Shown here: one piece after another, positions 33,346 through 46,824 of the stretch
Layout: every line of letters begins with the position of its first letter
Position numbering within the stretch: the stretch's first letter is position 1
NCBI RefSeq assembly: GCF_001019615.1
Contig: NZ_JNBQ01000001.1
Location: 62,001 to 126,000 of the forward strand
DNA from: Cellulosimicrobium funkei
Lineage (GTDB): Bacteria > Actinomycetota > Actinomycetes > Actinomycetales > Cellulomonadaceae
Direction: 5' to 3'
DNA length: 64,000 bases
Notes under the pieces: model-generated
What the model was told of the DNA's origin: nothing
Databases searched by the model: none
The model's input: only the letters and a program-made list of their open reading frames with translations
Program-made: the position numbers and the translations under genes

Positions 33346-34289
33346 TCAGTCGTCCGTGAGCGTGAGGTGCACGCCGCCCACGAGCGCGGCGACGATGTTG
33401 TACAGGAACGCCATGATCGTCGACAGCGCGGTGATGATCACCACGTTCACGACGCCCAGCAGCGTGGCGATGGAGATCACCCGGCCGAACGCGACGTACT
33501 GCTGGATGTCCACGTCGGTCTCGGTGCCGACGATCTGCGTGAACAGGTCCTCGATCTTCGCGAAGACCATCATCCCGTCGAGGACGTACCAGACCACGGC
33601 CGTCGCGACGACGGTCATGATGCCGATCGCGACCGCCAGCAGGAAGCCGAGCTTCATCGCGGACCAGGGGTCGATGCGCGAGACCGCGAGCCTGACGCGG
33701 CGCGGGCCGCCGTCGTGCCGGACCGTGGGCGTCGCGCCCGTCGCGGTCCCGACGGCGGGCGTGGCACCGGTGAGCGGGGTCGCGGAGCCGGACACGCCGG
33801 CCGCGGAGTAGTGCAGCGAGGCCGCCGCCGGGGCGTTCGTCGCGGCCGAGGCCGCCGAGGTGGTCGTGGGCACGCGCCTCACCGTCTCGTCGTCGATCTC
33901 GTCGTGACCGGTCTGCTGAGGGTCGGACTCCGCCGGTGCGGCCGGGACCGCCGCAGAGACCTTCTTGGCCGCGGTCTTCGCCGCGGCGATGGCCGCAGCG
34001 GCCGCCTTCACGGCACCCGCGCGCGCGACGGCGACGCGGCTCTCGCCCGACGCCCGCTCCATCCCGTCGTCGTCGACCCCGCGCTCCTGGCCGGTCTGGC
34101 TCCCGGACTGGCTCGGAGGCGGCGGCGGGGGCGGCGGCGGGACGGCGCCCGACGCCGAACCGTTCGACGCGCCGTTCGACTCCGCGTGCTTGCTCGCCGT
34201 GGACGCGCCCGCGCGCGAGGTCGTGTCCGTGTCCGGGCGCGGCACGGTCAGCCGGGGCGTGATCGTCGGCGGTGCGTTGTTCTCGCTGC

Positions 34290-34293
<4 letters not shown>
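33346..34293 (-). CDS. DUF3566 membrane protein
   Basis: 315 residues. The first ~190 are low complexity (Ala/Pro/Thr, a run of eight prolines near 72-79). DUF3566 occupies about 190-315: [20 protein letters not shown], a membrane helix, an extracytoplasmic loop with [14 protein letters not shown]-like sequence, and a second helix ending in [14 protein letters not shown]. Almost always found next to gyrA in actinobacteria; function unestablished. The ATG overlaps the gyrA stop by 4 nt. Confidence 0.9.
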
Positions 34294-36989
<2,696 letters not shown>

Positions 36990-37103
36990 GGTCTACCTCG
37001 TTCGTTCGTTCGTGCGTGCTCGCTGTGCTCGTCGCCTGCCGCGGTCCGCGCCGCCGGGGCGCGTTCGCGGGCCGGTCGCCCGCGCGGGGCGGGCGCCGGC
37101 TGG

Positions 37104-39200
37104 TCAGATGTCAAGGAACCGCACGTCCTTCGCGTTCCGCTGGATGAAGCTGCGGCGGGACTCGACGTCCTCGCCCATGAGGACGGAGAAGATCTCGTCC
37201 GCGGCGGCGGCGTCGTCCAGGGTGACCTGGTTGAGCGTGCGGTGCTCGGGGTCCATGGTCGTGTCCCACAGCTCCGAGTAGTCCATCTCGCCCAGACCCT
37301 TGTAGCGCTGGATCCCGTTCTCCTTGGGGATCCGCTTGCCGGCGGCCTGCCCGGACGCGAGGAACGCGTCGCGCTCCTTGTCCGAGTAGACGTAGTCGTG
37401 CGGCGCGTTCGACCACTTGAGCCGGTACAGCGGCGGCTGCGCGAGGTACACGTGCCCGTTCTCGATGAGGGGGCGCATGTACCGGAAGAGCAGCGTGAGC
37501 AGGAGGGTCGCGATGTGCTGGCCGTCGACGTCCGCGTCGGCCATGAGGACGATCTTGTGGTAACGCAGCTTGGTGAGGTCGAAGTCCTCGCCGATGCCCG
37601 TGCCGAACGCCGTGATGATCGACTGGACCTCCTGGTTGGAGAGGGCCCGGTCGAGGCGCGCGCGCTCGACGTTGAGGATCTTGCCGCGGATCGGGAGGAT
37701 CGCCTGCGTCTGCGGGTTGCGACCGCGGACGGCGGAACCGCCGGCCGAGTCACCCTCGACGATGAAGATCTCGCACTCCTCGGCGCGGTTCGACTGGCAG
37801 TCGCGCAGCTTGCCGGGCATGCCGCCCGACTCCAGCAGGCCCTTGCGGCGCGTGGCCTCGCGCGCCTTGCGGGCCGCGATGCGCGCCTGGGACGCCTGGA
37901 TCGCCTTGCGGATGACGTCGCGCCCCTCGTTCGGGTGCGAGTCGAACCAGTCGGTGAGCTGCTCGTGGACGACGCGCTGGACGAACGTCTTCGCCTCGGT
38001 GTTGCCGAGCTTCGTCTTCGTCTGGCCCTCGAACTGGGGCTCGCCGAGCTTGACGGAGACGACGGCGGTCAGGCCTTCGCGGATGTCGTCGCCCGTGAGG
38101 TTGTCGTCCTTCTCCTTGAGGATGCCCTTGTCGCGCGCGTAGCGGTTGACCAGCGAGGTCATCGCCGCGCGGAAGCCCTCCTCGTGCGTGCCGCCCTCGG
38201 TCGTGGAGATGGTGTTCGCGTACGTGTGCACGGACTCGGAGTACGCGCTGGTCCACTGCATCGCGATCTCGACCGAGATCCGCTTCTCGGTGTCCTCCGA
38301 CTCGAAGTCGATGACGTCGGGGTGGACGAGCTCGACCTTCTTCGCCGAGTTGAGGTGCTTGACGTAGTCGACGAGGCCGCCGTCGTACTTGTACGAGACG
38401 GTGCGAGCCGGGGTGGACGCGCCCGACGTCGTGTCGTCCGCCTCGGAGACGCCGTCCGCGTCGGCCGCCCCGTCGCCCCCGGTGACCTCGTCGCCGGTGT
38501 CGAGGTGGGCGGGACGCTCGTCGGTCAGCGTGATGTGCAGACCCTTGTTGAGGAACGCCATCTGCTGGAAGCGGGCGCGCAGGGTCTCGAAGTCGTACTC
38601 GGTCGTCTCGAAGATCCCCGGGTCGGCCCAGAAGGTCTGCGTGGTCCCCGTCTCGTCCGACGGCTCGAGCCGCTCGACGGGCGTCACCGGGTTGCCGCCC
38701 TCGGTGAACTCCTGGCGCCACGAGTACCCGTCACGACGGACCTCGGACACCATGCGCGTCGAGAGCGCGTTGACGACGGACATGCCGACGCCGTGCAGCC
38801 CACCGGAGACCGCGTACCCGCCGCCGCCGAACTTGCCGCCCGCGTGGAGGATCGTCATGACGACCTCGAGCGTCGGCTTGCCCTCGGTCGGGTGGATCGC
38901 GACGGGGATGCCGCGGCCGTTGTCGACGACGCGGACGCCGCCGTCCGCGAGGAGCGTCACGTCGATCGTGTCCGCGTGCCCGGCGAGGGCCTCGTCCACA
39001 GAGTTATCCACAATCTCGTACACAAGATGGTGGAGGCCCCGCTCGCCGGTCGAGCCGATGTACATGCCCGGACGCTTGCGGACCGCCTCGAGGCCCTCGA
39101 GGACGGTGATGTTGCTCGCGTCGTAGCCGCCGCCCGCCGAGGGTGCCGCCTCCGCGGACGCCGTCGGGTCGGAGATGGCGGTGTCGGTGTGGTCTGCCAC
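37104..39200 (-). CDS. gyrB: DNA gyrase subunit B
   Basis: 698-residue ATPase subunit. GHKL ATP site: [10 protein letters not shown] (catalytic Glu and Asn), DNGRGIPV, and [23 protein letters not shown]. Transducer and TOPRIM domains follow with EGDSAGGSA and [10 protein letters not shown] Gly/Asp-rich insertion of about 35 residues before [11 protein letters not shown] is typical of actinobacterial GyrB linkers. Start GTG 39200. Two perfect DnaA boxes fall within the codons of the [10 protein letters not shown] motif (38992-39000 and 39004-39012). Confidence 0.97.
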   Translation of the reverse strand: MADHTDTAISDPTASAEAAPSAGGGYDASNITVLEGLEAVRKRPGMYIGSTGERGLHHLVYEIVDNSVDEALAGHADTIDVTLLADGGVRVVDNGRGIPVAIHPTEGKPTLEVVMTILHAGGKFGGGGYAVSGGLHGVGMSVVNALSTRMVSEVRRDGYSWRQEFTEGGNPVTPVERLEPSDETGTTQTFWADPGIFETTEYDFETLRARFQQMAFLNKGLHITLTDERPAHLDTGDEVTGGDGAADADGVSEADDTTSGASTPARTVSYKYDGGLVDYVKHLNSAKKVELVHPDVIDFESEDTEKRISVEIAMQWTSAYSESVHTYANTISTTEGGTHEEGFRAAMTSLVNRYARDKGILKEKDDNLTGDDIREGLTAVVSVKLGEPQFEGQTKTKLGNTEAKTFVQRVVHEQLTDWFDSHPNEGRDVIRKAIQASQARIAARKAREATRRKGLLESGGMPGKLRDCQSNRAEECEIFIVEGDSAGGSAVRGRNPQTQAILPIRGKILNVERARLDRALSNQEVQSIITAFGTGIGEDFDLTKLRYHKIVLMADADVDGQHIATLLLTLLFRYMRPLIENGHVYLAQPPLYRLKWSNAPHDYVYSDKERDAFLASGQAAGKRIPKENGIQRYKGLGEMDYSELWDTTMDPEHRTLNQVTLDDAAAADEIFSVLMGEDVESRRSFIQRNAKDVRFLDI

Positions 39201-39742
39201 GGGCAGGACTGCTCCTCGTCGTCGTGCAGACTGCGCCCGCGTTCGCGCGGAAGCAGGGCGCTGCTGCTCAAGGGTTCCGGGCCCGCACCACGGTCGGCGT
39301 CGGCTCCTGCGCGAGGATGGACGGTCGGCCGTGGACGGCTGGCCGCGCCTCCTCGGAAGGGCTGCGCGCACGGGTGGTGAACAGACCCGGAATGACCTCC
39401 CCAGTCTACCCGCCACGACCCGAATTCCGCGGATTGTGGCGCCCCTGGGGACATCTCCGAGGGCGTTCCCGACGTGATCCGTGCGGTGCCGTCGTGAGTT
39501 CTCCACATCGTTGTCCACAGGCCGTGCGCACAGGCGGCCCGACGGTCCGGCCACCCGTCGCCGGAACGCGCGCAGACCACCGCGCCGGGGCAGTCGTGGG
39601 AACGCTCCCGGTCCCGACAAGTCGGGAATCGGCATTTCGCCGCGAAGGTGGTCTAATACCACACACCATCCTGATTCGCGCGTCGTCCGCGCACGGAGTG
39701 ATCGGCGCGCGGGCGGCCCGACCCCGAAGGGACCCTCACCCC
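39201..39742. promoter_or_regulatory. Divergent intergenic region with a DnaA box
   Basis: 542 bp between gyrB (minus) and the LAXTG protein gene (plus). A perfect DnaA box TTGTCCACA lies at 39511-39519, with CTCCACA just before it. Promoters for both genes must be here. The AT-richest part is 39600-39665 (AAGTCGGGAATCGGCATTT, TCTAATACC), a likely promoter for the plus-strand gene. No gene seen. Confidence 0.55.
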
Positions 39743-41290
39743 GTGAAGAGACTCCTCGCGAGCGCTGCGGCGACAGCGCTCGCACTCGGCGGCCTGCTGG
39801 TAGCCACCGCGGCCCCCGCCTCCGCCCACAGCGGCGGACCCGTCGCCGACTGCCAGAGCCTGAAGGTCGACCTCTGGGCCTACGCACCCGGGAACGGGCT
39901 CACCGTCGTCGTCGACGGCAAGACGCTCGAGCCCCGCAGCTTCGACGGGCACTTCAAGAAGACCTACGATCTCGACCCGACCCAGGACCACACCTGGAGC
40001 GTCGCCGTCGACGCCTCGGACAACGACAGGTACGACAAGTCCTGGAAGGGCACGACGACGGCCTGCGAGGCTCCCGAGGAGGAGAGCCCGGTCCAGGTCG
40101 GCGTCTACGTCTACCCCAAGCTCGACCCGACGGGGGGTGCTGCCTGGGAGAACTCGGGACCGCAGAAGCTCGTCACGAGCGACGAGGTCGCCCTGCCCGA
40201 GAAGCCCTGGGACAAGACGTGGCTCGTCGCGCCTCTCGACCTCGAGGCGGTTCGCGAGGTCGCCAGGACCATCGAGCCCGACGTGACCACCGAGGAGCTG
40301 TGCACCGCGTGGGCGGTCCAGCAGGACCTCGTCGACCTGCCCGGTGGACTGGCCGAGCTCCCGACGGACATCCGCTACTCGCCCGACGGCAAGCACCTCG
40401 GCGAGTTCCCCGACGGCACCCTCATCTCCTGGGACCACCAGGACCTCGTGAAGCTCTTCCCCGAGGGCGCGTGCGACACGCCCGAGCCGGTCGACGAGGA
40501 GGTCGTCGCCCCCGCGACGCCGGTCGTCCCCTCCGCGGTCGAGGTGTGCGGTACCGAGCTGACGGAGGAGAACGTCCCGGCCGAGTCCGAGGAGTTCCGC
40601 TACACCGTCACGGCCGAGGGCGTCGTCGCGGAGCCGAAGGGCGCCACCGTGGAGTTCTCGGCGGAGACGGCCGAGCTCGGCTACGTCGTCGCCGAGGACG
40701 GCCGCAGCGCGCTCTTCCCGATCGCGGACCTGCTGCCGTCCGAGGAGGCCTGCGCGCTCGTCCCGGGCGCGATCGAGGCGGTCTGCGAGGGTGACGTGCC
40801 CTACCTCGGCTACGAGGTGGCCCTGCCCGAGGGGATCACGGTCGACGACGAGAACCCGCTGACGATCACGTTCCTGCACCCGAACGGTGGCGAGAACTAC
40901 GTCGTGGAGGGCCAGCCGTTGAACGGGACGATCCTGTGGCCCGGCGCCTCGGCGGAGGAGCCGAAGCAGTGGCCCGGCTTCGTCCGCAACGAGGACGGGT
41001 CGTACACCGAGACCGAGGGCAACTACGCCTGGACGCGTGACGGTGTCGAGGTCCTCTTCGAGGTCAACCCGGCGTACTCGACGGTCGTGTCGTACCCGCC
41101 GGCGACGAGCGCGTGCGCCAACCCTCCCGTCGCGCCCGTCGCGGCCGAGGACGTCCCCGCGCCCGCGGGGGCGAGCGGTCCCGAGCTCGCCACGACCGGT
41201 GCGACCGTCGCCGGAGCCGCGGCGTTCGCGGCGCTGCTCGTCGGTGGCGGCGCGCTGGTGTTCTGGCTGCGCCGTCGCGTGCAGTCCTGA
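39743..41290 (+). CDS. Secreted cell-wall-anchored protein with LAXTG sorting signal
   Basis: 515 residues. Signal peptide ([20 protein letters not shown], cut near ASA-HSGG). The mature part starts with about 100 residues carrying a Cys pair and [12 protein letters not shown], then an acidic beta-rich body with no family I recognise. It ends with the sorting signal LATTG at 482-486, a hydrophobic helix and RRRVQS. LATTG fits the LAXTG rule of class E sortases, one of which is encoded at 25055-25834. GTG 39743 with AAGGGA upstream. Transcribed against its replication-gene neighbours and inserted between gyrB and the DUF721 gene. Confidence 0.88.
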   Translation: MKRLLASAAATALALGGLLVATAAPASAHSGGPVADCQSLKVDLWAYAPGNGLTVVVDGKTLEPRSFDGHFKKTYDLDPTQDHTWSVAVDASDNDRYDKSWKGTTTACEAPEEESPVQVGVYVYPKLDPTGGAAWENSGPQKLVTSDEVALPEKPWDKTWLVAPLDLEAVREVARTIEPDVTTEELCTAWAVQQDLVDLPGGLAELPTDIRYSPDGKHLGEFPDGTLISWDHQDLVKLFPEGACDTPEPVDEEVVAPATPVVPSAVEVCGTELTEENVPAESEEFRYTVTAEGVVAEPKGATVEFSAETAELGYVVAEDGRSALFPIADLLPSEEACALVPGAIEAVCEGDVPYLGYEVALPEGITVDDENPLTITFLHPNGGENYVVEGQPLNGTILWPGASAEEPKQWPGFVRNEDGSYTETEGNYAWTRDGVEVLFEVNPAYSTVVSYPPATSACANPPVAPVAAEDVPAPAGASGPELATTGATVAGAAAFAALLVGGGALVFWLRRRVQS

Positions 41291-41328
41291 CCCCATGACG
41301 TGGTGACCAGCGCCCCGGTCACCACCCG

Positions 41329-41363
41329 CGAGGCCCGCCGTGACCCGGTCACGGCGGGCCTCG
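41329..41363. terminator. Long hairpin terminator
   Basis: 17-bp perfect inverted repeat (41329-41345 with 41347-41363) followed by TCGTCTGT. It separates the plus-strand surface protein gene from the convergent DUF721 gene. Confidence 0.85.
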
Positions 41364-41423
41364 TCGTCTGTCGGTACCGCCGCTGGTGCGTCTCTGGTCG
41401 ACGCGGCCCGCGGCGTCGGGCCC

Positions 41424-42092
41424 TCAGCCCCAGGTGTCGCGCGGGCCAGGCCCGCGGACCGACTTCTTGCCGCGCCGGAAGCTCGGCCCCGCCGGCCCGA
41501 GGACCGTGACCGTCTCCACGACGCCCTCGCCGACCTCGCGCGCGAGGCGCTCCAGCAGCTGCGGGGTGAGCAGCCGCACCTGCGTCGCCCACGCGGTCGA
41601 GTCGGCGCGCACGACGAGCACCTTGTCCTCGAAGGTCTCGGGCTCGCAGTGGTCCGCCACCTGGTCCCCGACGACCTCGCGCCACCGCCCGACGACGCCG
41701 CCCACCGACACGTCGGCGACCCAGTCGCGCTCCCGCAGCAGGTGCGCGACGACGTCGCCCAGGAGCTGCGGGTCGCGTCCACCCGGCCGGGCGCCCGACG
41801 TGGGCGGGTCGGCCAGGATCCGGCGGCGAGGCTCCTGCCCCGGCCGCAGTCCCTTCGCCCGGGCCGCCGCCTTCGCGCGGTTGAGCGCCTGCCGTGCCAC
41901 CTCCGCCGGCGGCGTCAGCTCCACGACGTCTCCGACGGGTACCCCGGTCGCCCGAGGCTCCACCTCGTCCCGGTCCTCGACGGTCTCGCGCGCCGACGCG
42001 GGGACGCCTGCCGAGGCCGCCTTCTCCCGCTCCCAGGGCGGCCCACCGGCATCGGACGACGCCACGCCGCGCGATCCGTCACGGTTCGACAC
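41424..42092 (-). CDS. DUF721 / DciA-like protein
   Basis: 222 residues. The C-terminal domain (about 105-200) has the DciA pattern: [61 protein letters not shown]. DciA loads replicative helicase in bacteria lacking DnaC, which suits its place next to recF and dnaN. The N-terminal half is low complexity and probably disordered. GTG start. It overlaps recF by 14 nt. Confidence 0.88.
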   Translation of the reverse strand: MSNRDGSRGVASSDAGGPPWEREKAASAGVPASARETVEDRDEVEPRATGVPVGDVVELTPPAEVARQALNRAKAAARAKGLRPGQEPRRRILADPPTSGARPGGRDPQLLGDVVAHLLRERDWVADVSVGGVVGRWREVVGDQVADHCEPETFEDKVLVVRADSTAWATQVRLLTPQLLERLAREVGEGVVETVTVLGPAGPSFRRGKKSVRGPGPRDTWG

Positions 42093-43389
42093 GGGTCACC
42101 GTCCCGTCGTGGACGGCGAACCGCGCCCCGTCCAGGAGGGCGGGGACGTCGTCGGGCACGGCCGCGGTGATGATGACCTGGCCGGCGTCCGCGACGAGCT
42201 CGGCCAGCCGCTCGCGCCGCCGGACGTCGAGCTCGGCGAACACGTCGTCGAGCACGAGCACGGGCTCACCGTCGGGACCCCACTGGTCCGCCCACAGGAG
42301 GGAGTCGAGCCCCGCCGGCGCCCCGTCCTTGAGGAGGCGGTACGACGCGAGGCGCAGCGCGAGGGCGAACGACCACGACTCGCCGTGGCTCGCGTACCCC
42401 TTCGCCGGCAGGCCGCCGAGGGTGAGCACGACGTCGTCGCGGTGCGGCCCGACGAGGTTCACCCCGCGCTCGACCTCCTTCGCCCGCACCACGCGCATGG
42501 CATCCAGCATGCGCTGCTCGAGCGCCGGCGTGCCGGGGAGGGCCGACGTCGGCCCGTCGCCGCCGGGGACCGTCTCACCCGGCGCCGGACCGGCGCCTCC
42601 GGCCCCGTCCGGGTCGAGCGCCTCGTCGACCGACGAGCGGTACGCGATCCGCGCCTCGCCCTGCCCGGCGCTGACCTGCTCGTACGCCTCGGCGACGTAC
42701 GGCGTGAGTGCCGCCACGAGCTGGAGGCGCAGAGCCGTGATCTCGGCGCCGAGGCTCGCGAGCCGCGCGTCCCAGACCTCGAGCGTCGCGAGGGGGGACG
42801 ACGCGCCCTCGGGCGCGTCGTCGTCCGGCGGCGGCTCCGCGGCCGCGGGACGGCGGGTCCCGCGGCCGCGACCCCGGAGCGCGGTCGCGGACTTGAGGAG
42901 CGCCCCCCGCTGGCGCAGCACCCGCTCGTAGTCCGCGAGGAGCGCGGCCACCCGCGGGACCAGGAGGACGGCGAGCTGGTCGAGGAACCGTCGACGACCG
43001 TCCGGGTCGCCCTTGACCAGGGCGAGGTCCTCCGGCGCGAAGAGGACGGTCCGCACGATGCCGAGGACGTCGCGCGGCCGCTGCGCGGGCGACCGGTTGA
43101 TGCGGGCCCGGTTCGCCCGGCCTGAGGCGATCTCCAGCTCGACCGTGCTCGCCCGGTCGCCCCGGACGACCCGCGTCCGGACGACGGCGCGTGCGGCGCC
43201 CGCGCGGACGAGCGCCGCGTCCCCCGCGACCCGGTGGCTCGCGAGCGTCGCCACGTACCCGATCGCCTCGACGAGGTTCGTCTTGCCCTGGCCGTTCTGC
43301 CCGACGAGGGCGTTCACGCCCGGGACGAGCTCGACGTCGACGGACTCGTAGGACCGGAAGTCGACGAGGGACAGGTGCGAGACGTACAT
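42079..43389 (-). CDS. recF: DNA replication/repair protein RecF
   Basis: 436-residue SMC-like ATPase that helps load RecA at gaps. Walker [14 protein letters not shown] at about 30-42, [17 protein letters not shown], signature region [15 protein letters not shown] and Walker [21 protein letters not shown]. It is longer than the usual 370-400 because of Gly/Arg/Pro-rich inserts near residues 175-205 and 280-300. Start ATG 43389 was chosen because family members start with [14 protein letters not shown]-like sequence. Confidence 0.95.
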   Translation of the reverse strand: MYVSHLSLVDFRSYESVDVELVPGVNALVGQNGQGKTNLVEAIGYVATLASHRVAGDAALVRAGAARAVVRTRVVRGDRASTVELEIASGRANRARINRSPAQRPRDVLGIVRTVLFAPEDLALVKGDPDGRRRFLDQLAVLLVPRVAALLADYERVLRQRGALLKSATALRGRGRGTRRPAAAEPPPDDDAPEGASSPLATLEVWDARLASLGAEITALRLQLVAALTPYVAEAYEQVSAGQGEARIAYRSSVDEALDPDGAGGAGPAPGETVPGGDGPTSALPGTPALEQRMLDAMRVVRAKEVERGVNLVGPHRDDVVLTLGGLPAKGYASHGESWSFALALRLASYRLLKDGAPAGLDSLLWADQWGPDGEPVLVLDDVFAELDVRRRERLAELVADAGQVIITAAVPDDVPALLDGARFAVHDGTVTRVEP

Positions 43390-43432
43390 CGGTTCAACGA
43401 GAGGTCGAGGACGAGGCGGGCGGACGCCCCGG

Positions 43433-44371
43433 TCAGGCCGGGGGCTCGAGCGGTCCGGCCCCCGGGGAGGCCGGGCCGGCGGCCTTGACGGCATGCCCGC
43501 CGAACTGCTGGCGCAGCGCCGCGACGGCCTTGAGCGCCGGGGACTGCTCCTGGCGGGAGGCGAAGCGCGCGAAGAGCGCGGCCGAGATGACGGGCAGCGG
43601 GACGGCGTTGTCGATGGCCTCGTCGACCGTCCAGCGACCCTCGCCGGAGTCGTCGACCCAGTCGTCGATCTCGGCGAGCTGGGGGTCCTCCTCGAGCGCC
43701 TTGACGAACAGGTCGAGGAGCCAGGACCGCACGACCGTGCCGCGCGTCCACGCCTTCATCGTGCCGTGCACGTCCTTGACGAGCTCGCTCTTCGCGGCGA
43801 GGAGCTCGTAGCCCTCCGCATACGCCTGCATGAGGCCGTACTCGATGCCGTTGTGGACCATCTTGGCGAAGTGACCGGCACCGACCTCGCCGGCGTGGAC
43901 GAAGCCCTCCTCGCGGGGGCCGTCGGGCCGCAGGGCGTCGAAGATGGGCATCGCGGCCTCGACGTGGACCGGGTCGCCGCCGACCATGAGGCCGTAGCCG
44001 TTCTCGAGACCCCAGACCCCGCCGGAGACACCGACGTCGAGGTAGCCCACACCCTTCTCGGCCAGCTCGGCGGCGCGCGCCTGGTCCTCCGCGTAGTACG
44101 AGTTGCCGCCCTCGATGACGAAGTCGCCCGCGCCGAGCAGGTCGCCGAGCTCGGTCACCACGCCACGCGTCGGCTCGCCCGCGGGCACCATGACCCACAC
44201 GATGCGCGGACCGTCGTCGGGCAGGTCCGCGACGAGGTCGGCGAGGCTCGCGACGTCGGAGACCTCCGGGCGAGGGTCGTAGCCGACGACCTCGATGCCG
44301 GCCGCGCGGATGCGCGCCCGCATGTTGTTGCCCATCTTGCCGAGGCCGACGAGTCCGATGCGCGTGACCAT
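43433..44371 (-). CDS. gnd: 6-phosphogluconate dehydrogenase (decarboxylating), short form
   Basis: 312 residues. N-terminal Rossmann nucleotide site [16 protein letters not shown], substrate loop [21 protein letters not shown], and catalytic Lys-Asn equivalents in [18 protein letters not shown]. The short length (about 310-330 rather than 470) marks the NAD-preferring type common in actinobacteria. Makes ribulose 5-phosphate in the pentose phosphate pathway. Conserved place between dnaN and recF. Confidence 0.92.
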   Translation of the reverse strand: MVTRIGLVGLGKMGNNMRARIRAAGIEVVGYDPRPEVSDVASLADLVADLPDDGPRIVWVMVPAGEPTRGVVTELGDLLGAGDFVIEGGNSYYAEDQARAAELAEKGVGYLDVGVSGGVWGLENGYGLMVGGDPVHVEAAMPIFDALRPDGPREEGFVHAGEVGAGHFAKMVHNGIEYGLMQAYAEGYELLAAKSELVKDVHGTMKAWTRGTVVRSWLLDLFVKALEEDPQLAEIDDWVDDSGEGRWTVDEAIDNAVPLPVISAALFARFASRQEQSPALKAVAALRQQFGGHAVKAAGPASPGAGPLEPPA

Positions 44372-44429
44372 GCGAGTCCTCCGGGGTGCGGTGAGGCGGT
44401 CGAGAGACAGGGCGGAGCCGTCCGCGCGG

Positions 44430-45560
44430 TCAGCCCGCGAAGCGGATCGGCACGAGCAGGTAGCGGTAGTGCGAGGAGTCCTCGCCGTCCAGCGAGTCCT
44501 GCCCGGTGAACTCCACGGGCTTGTTCGGGTGCGTGAAGCTCAGGCGCACGAAGTCCGTCCCGAGAGCCCCGAGACCGTCCAGGAGGAACTGGGGGTTGAA
44601 GGCCACCGAGATGTCCTCGCCCACGAGCACGGCCTCCAGCGCCTCGGACGCCTGCGCGTCGTCGCCCTGCCCCGCGTCGAGCACCACCTGCCCGTCCGTG
44701 AACGACAGCCGGATCGGGGTGTTGCGCTCCGCGACGAGCGACACGCGCTTGGCCGCGTCGATGAGCGGAGCCGTGGGGACGACCGCGTGGATCGGGGTCT
44801 CGTCGGGGAACAGCCGACGCACGGCGGGGTAGTCGCCGTCGACGAGCTGCGACGTGGTGTGGCGGCCGCCCGCCTCGAAGCCGATGAGGTCCACCCCGGC
44901 CCCGGTGTTCAGGCCGACGTTCACGAGGCCCGAGCTGCCGAGCGACTTGGCCACGTCGTTGAGGGTGCGTGCCCGGACGAGCGCCACCGCCGAGTAGCTG
45001 GGGGTGACAGGAGTCCACGTGAGCTCGCGGAGCGCCAGGCGGTAGCGGTCCGTGGCGAGGAGCGTGATCTTCTCGCCCTCGATCTCGACCCGGACCCCGG
45101 TGAGCAGGGGGAGCGTGTCGTCACGGCTCGCCGCCACCGTGACCTGCGCGACGGCGTTCGTCAGCTCGTCGCCGGAGACCGTTCCCGAGAGCTCGGGCAT
45201 GGCGGGCAGCGCGGGGTACTCGTCCACAGGCATGGTGAGGAGCGTGAAGCGGCTCGCGCCACACGTCACGGTGACCTTGCTGCCCTCGAGCACGACGTCG
45301 ACCGGCTTCGCCGGGAGCGCGCGGGAGATCTCGGCGAGCAGACGACCGGACACGAGCACCGTGCCGGGCTCGCTCACCTCCGCGGGGATCTCCGAGCGGG
45401 CCGAGACCTCGTAGTCGAAGCTCGACAGGCCGATCGTCCCGGACGCGTCGGCCTCGAGCCGCACCCCGGCGAGCACCGGAGCAGGCGGGCGGGTCGGCAG
45501 GGTCCGCGCCGTCCAGGTCACCGCGTCGGCCAGGACATCACGCTCAACCCGGAACTTCAT
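44430..45560 (-). CDS. dnaN: DNA polymerase III sliding clamp (beta subunit)
   Basis: 376 residues forming three clamp domains. MKFRVERDVLADAVTWTARTLP at the start, LLTGVRVEIEGEKITLLATDRYRLA in the second domain and the C-terminal HYRYLLVPIRFAG (the pocket-lining VPIR motif) in the third. ATG 45560 chosen because it gives the conserved MKFRVERDV start; the longer frame runs into the origin region. Confidence 0.96.
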   Translation of the reverse strand: MKFRVERDVLADAVTWTARTLPTRPPAPVLAGVRLEADASGTIGLSSFDYEVSARSEIPAEVSEPGTVLVSGRLLAEISRALPAKPVDVVLEGSKVTVTCGASRFTLLTMPVDEYPALPAMPELSGTVSGDELTNAVAQVTVAASRDDTLPLLTGVRVEIEGEKITLLATDRYRLALRELTWTPVTPSYSAVALVRARTLNDVAKSLGSSGLVNVGLNTGAGVDLIGFEAGGRHTTSQLVDGDYPAVRRLFPDETPIHAVVPTAPLIDAAKRVSLVAERNTPIRLSFTDGQVVLDAGQGDDAQASEALEAVLVGEDISVAFNPQFLLDGLGALGTDFVRLSFTHPNKPVEFTGQDSLDGEDSSHYRYLLVPIRFAG

Positions 45561-46824
45561 CCCAAACCCTCTCGTCCCAACGACCTGATCGGACTCGATC
45601 TTCACATGTGCCGTCCGGCTGCGCCTCGGCGCACGGCTCGTCGTCGGGCTGAGTGACGTCCTGACCGCCCGGGCGAAAGCCGTGGCGGGGGACGCGAGGA
45701 GCTCGGGTCGCAGGTCCGCGCACACGTGTCGTGCATGAACCCTACGCGAGGAGCAGGTCGGGAGGAACTGGAACGACGTGCCTGGGGACGGTCCTGTGCA
45801 CCGACGTCGATGTGGTGTCGGCCGGTGCGCCTGCCCCTTCCGTCGGCATGCCGATGGCCGGTCGGCGGCTGGTGCGGGATCGTGGTCGGAGCAGGTCGCG
45901 CGGGTCGGCCGCCGGAGCCTGATGAAGGCGTGTGGAATTCCCCTTGATCAAACCTTCGTCGTCGTCATAGGGGTTGTGGAATGCGTGGAAAACGGGTGTC
46001 AGTGCAGGTCAGGACCCGGAAATGCGTGTGGACGAACCCGTGGTCTCGCTGTGGGAAAGTCGCACGGCCTGTGGGCGAGCGATCTGTCCCCACACGTCGT
46101 CCACCGTGGAGCACCTCGTCGTCCACACCGTAGGGCCGGTCGTCCACAGTTATCCACAGAAGCGTGCACAGCAGCCGCCTCCGAGTGCCGTCCGCAGACT
46201 GTGCACGACGCACCGTTTCCACAGGCCTCCCGGGAAAAACGCTCGGTACTCCGCGGATTGTGGAGAGCCGCTGGGTGCTGTGGGCGAACGCGGGTCCCCA
46301 GATCACGCGGATGTCACAACTCACAGATGCCCTGTGGATGACTGTGGACAACTCGACCCACACGCTGTGTACGAAGCGTTCTTCCGGGGTCGCCAGGCTA
46401 CGTCGGGACGTTCGTGAGGGCTGTATCCACAGGATGATGCACCCCGGTGGGCATCTCTGTGGATCGGTGTGGACGAGGCGGAGGAGGACGTCGCCAGACG
46501 GTGCGGCGGAGGCACCGGTCGTCGCCGACGTGGCCGCACGGGCACCTGGGCGGCCGGGAGAGCCGGTGCGGGAACGTGACACGGTCCTGCTCGCGCGGGA
46601 GCCCGGCATGGACCCATGACGGGAGCGCGCTGCGGACCGAGGATCGGCACGGCTGGAAGCGTCGAGCGCGCCGAGACCCGACGCCGCGGGCGCGTGACGG
46701 GGAGCGTGCGGTCGTGCAGGAACCGAGCAGCCTCCCGTGCGGGGCGTAGGGAGACCACGGTGGATCGACGGACCGGGTCGGACCTTCCCGACGGCGTGCG
46801 CGGGCCGGCCCACGGCGACGCGCC
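45561..46824. other. oriC: Chromosomal replication origin (oriC) between dnaN and dnaA
   Basis: 1264 bp without a convincing gene, flanked by dnaN and dnaA. DnaA boxes seen on the plus strand: TCGTCCACA 46119-46127 and 46140-46148, TTATCCACA 46150-46158, GTATCCACA 46423-46431. On the minus strand: TCGTCCACA 46027-46035 and 46468-46476, TCATCCACA 46333-46341, TTGTCCACA 46343-46351, CGATCCACA 46458-46466. Weaker sites include TCGTCCACC 46097-46105. The least GC-rich part, about 45930-46010 (GGAATTCCCCTTGATCAAAC), flanks the boxes on the dnaN side and is the best unwinding-element candidate. From 46477 to 46824 I see nothing specific. Confidence 0.9.

Noticed and set aside
38420-38510. Unusual Gly/Asp insertion in GyrB
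   Set aside because: Acidic linkers at this place are common in actinobacterial GyrB, so it is not novel.
45726-46619. Frames within the dnaN-dnaA gap
   Set aside because: DnaA boxes and origin position explain the region; the translated products are low complexity without motifs.
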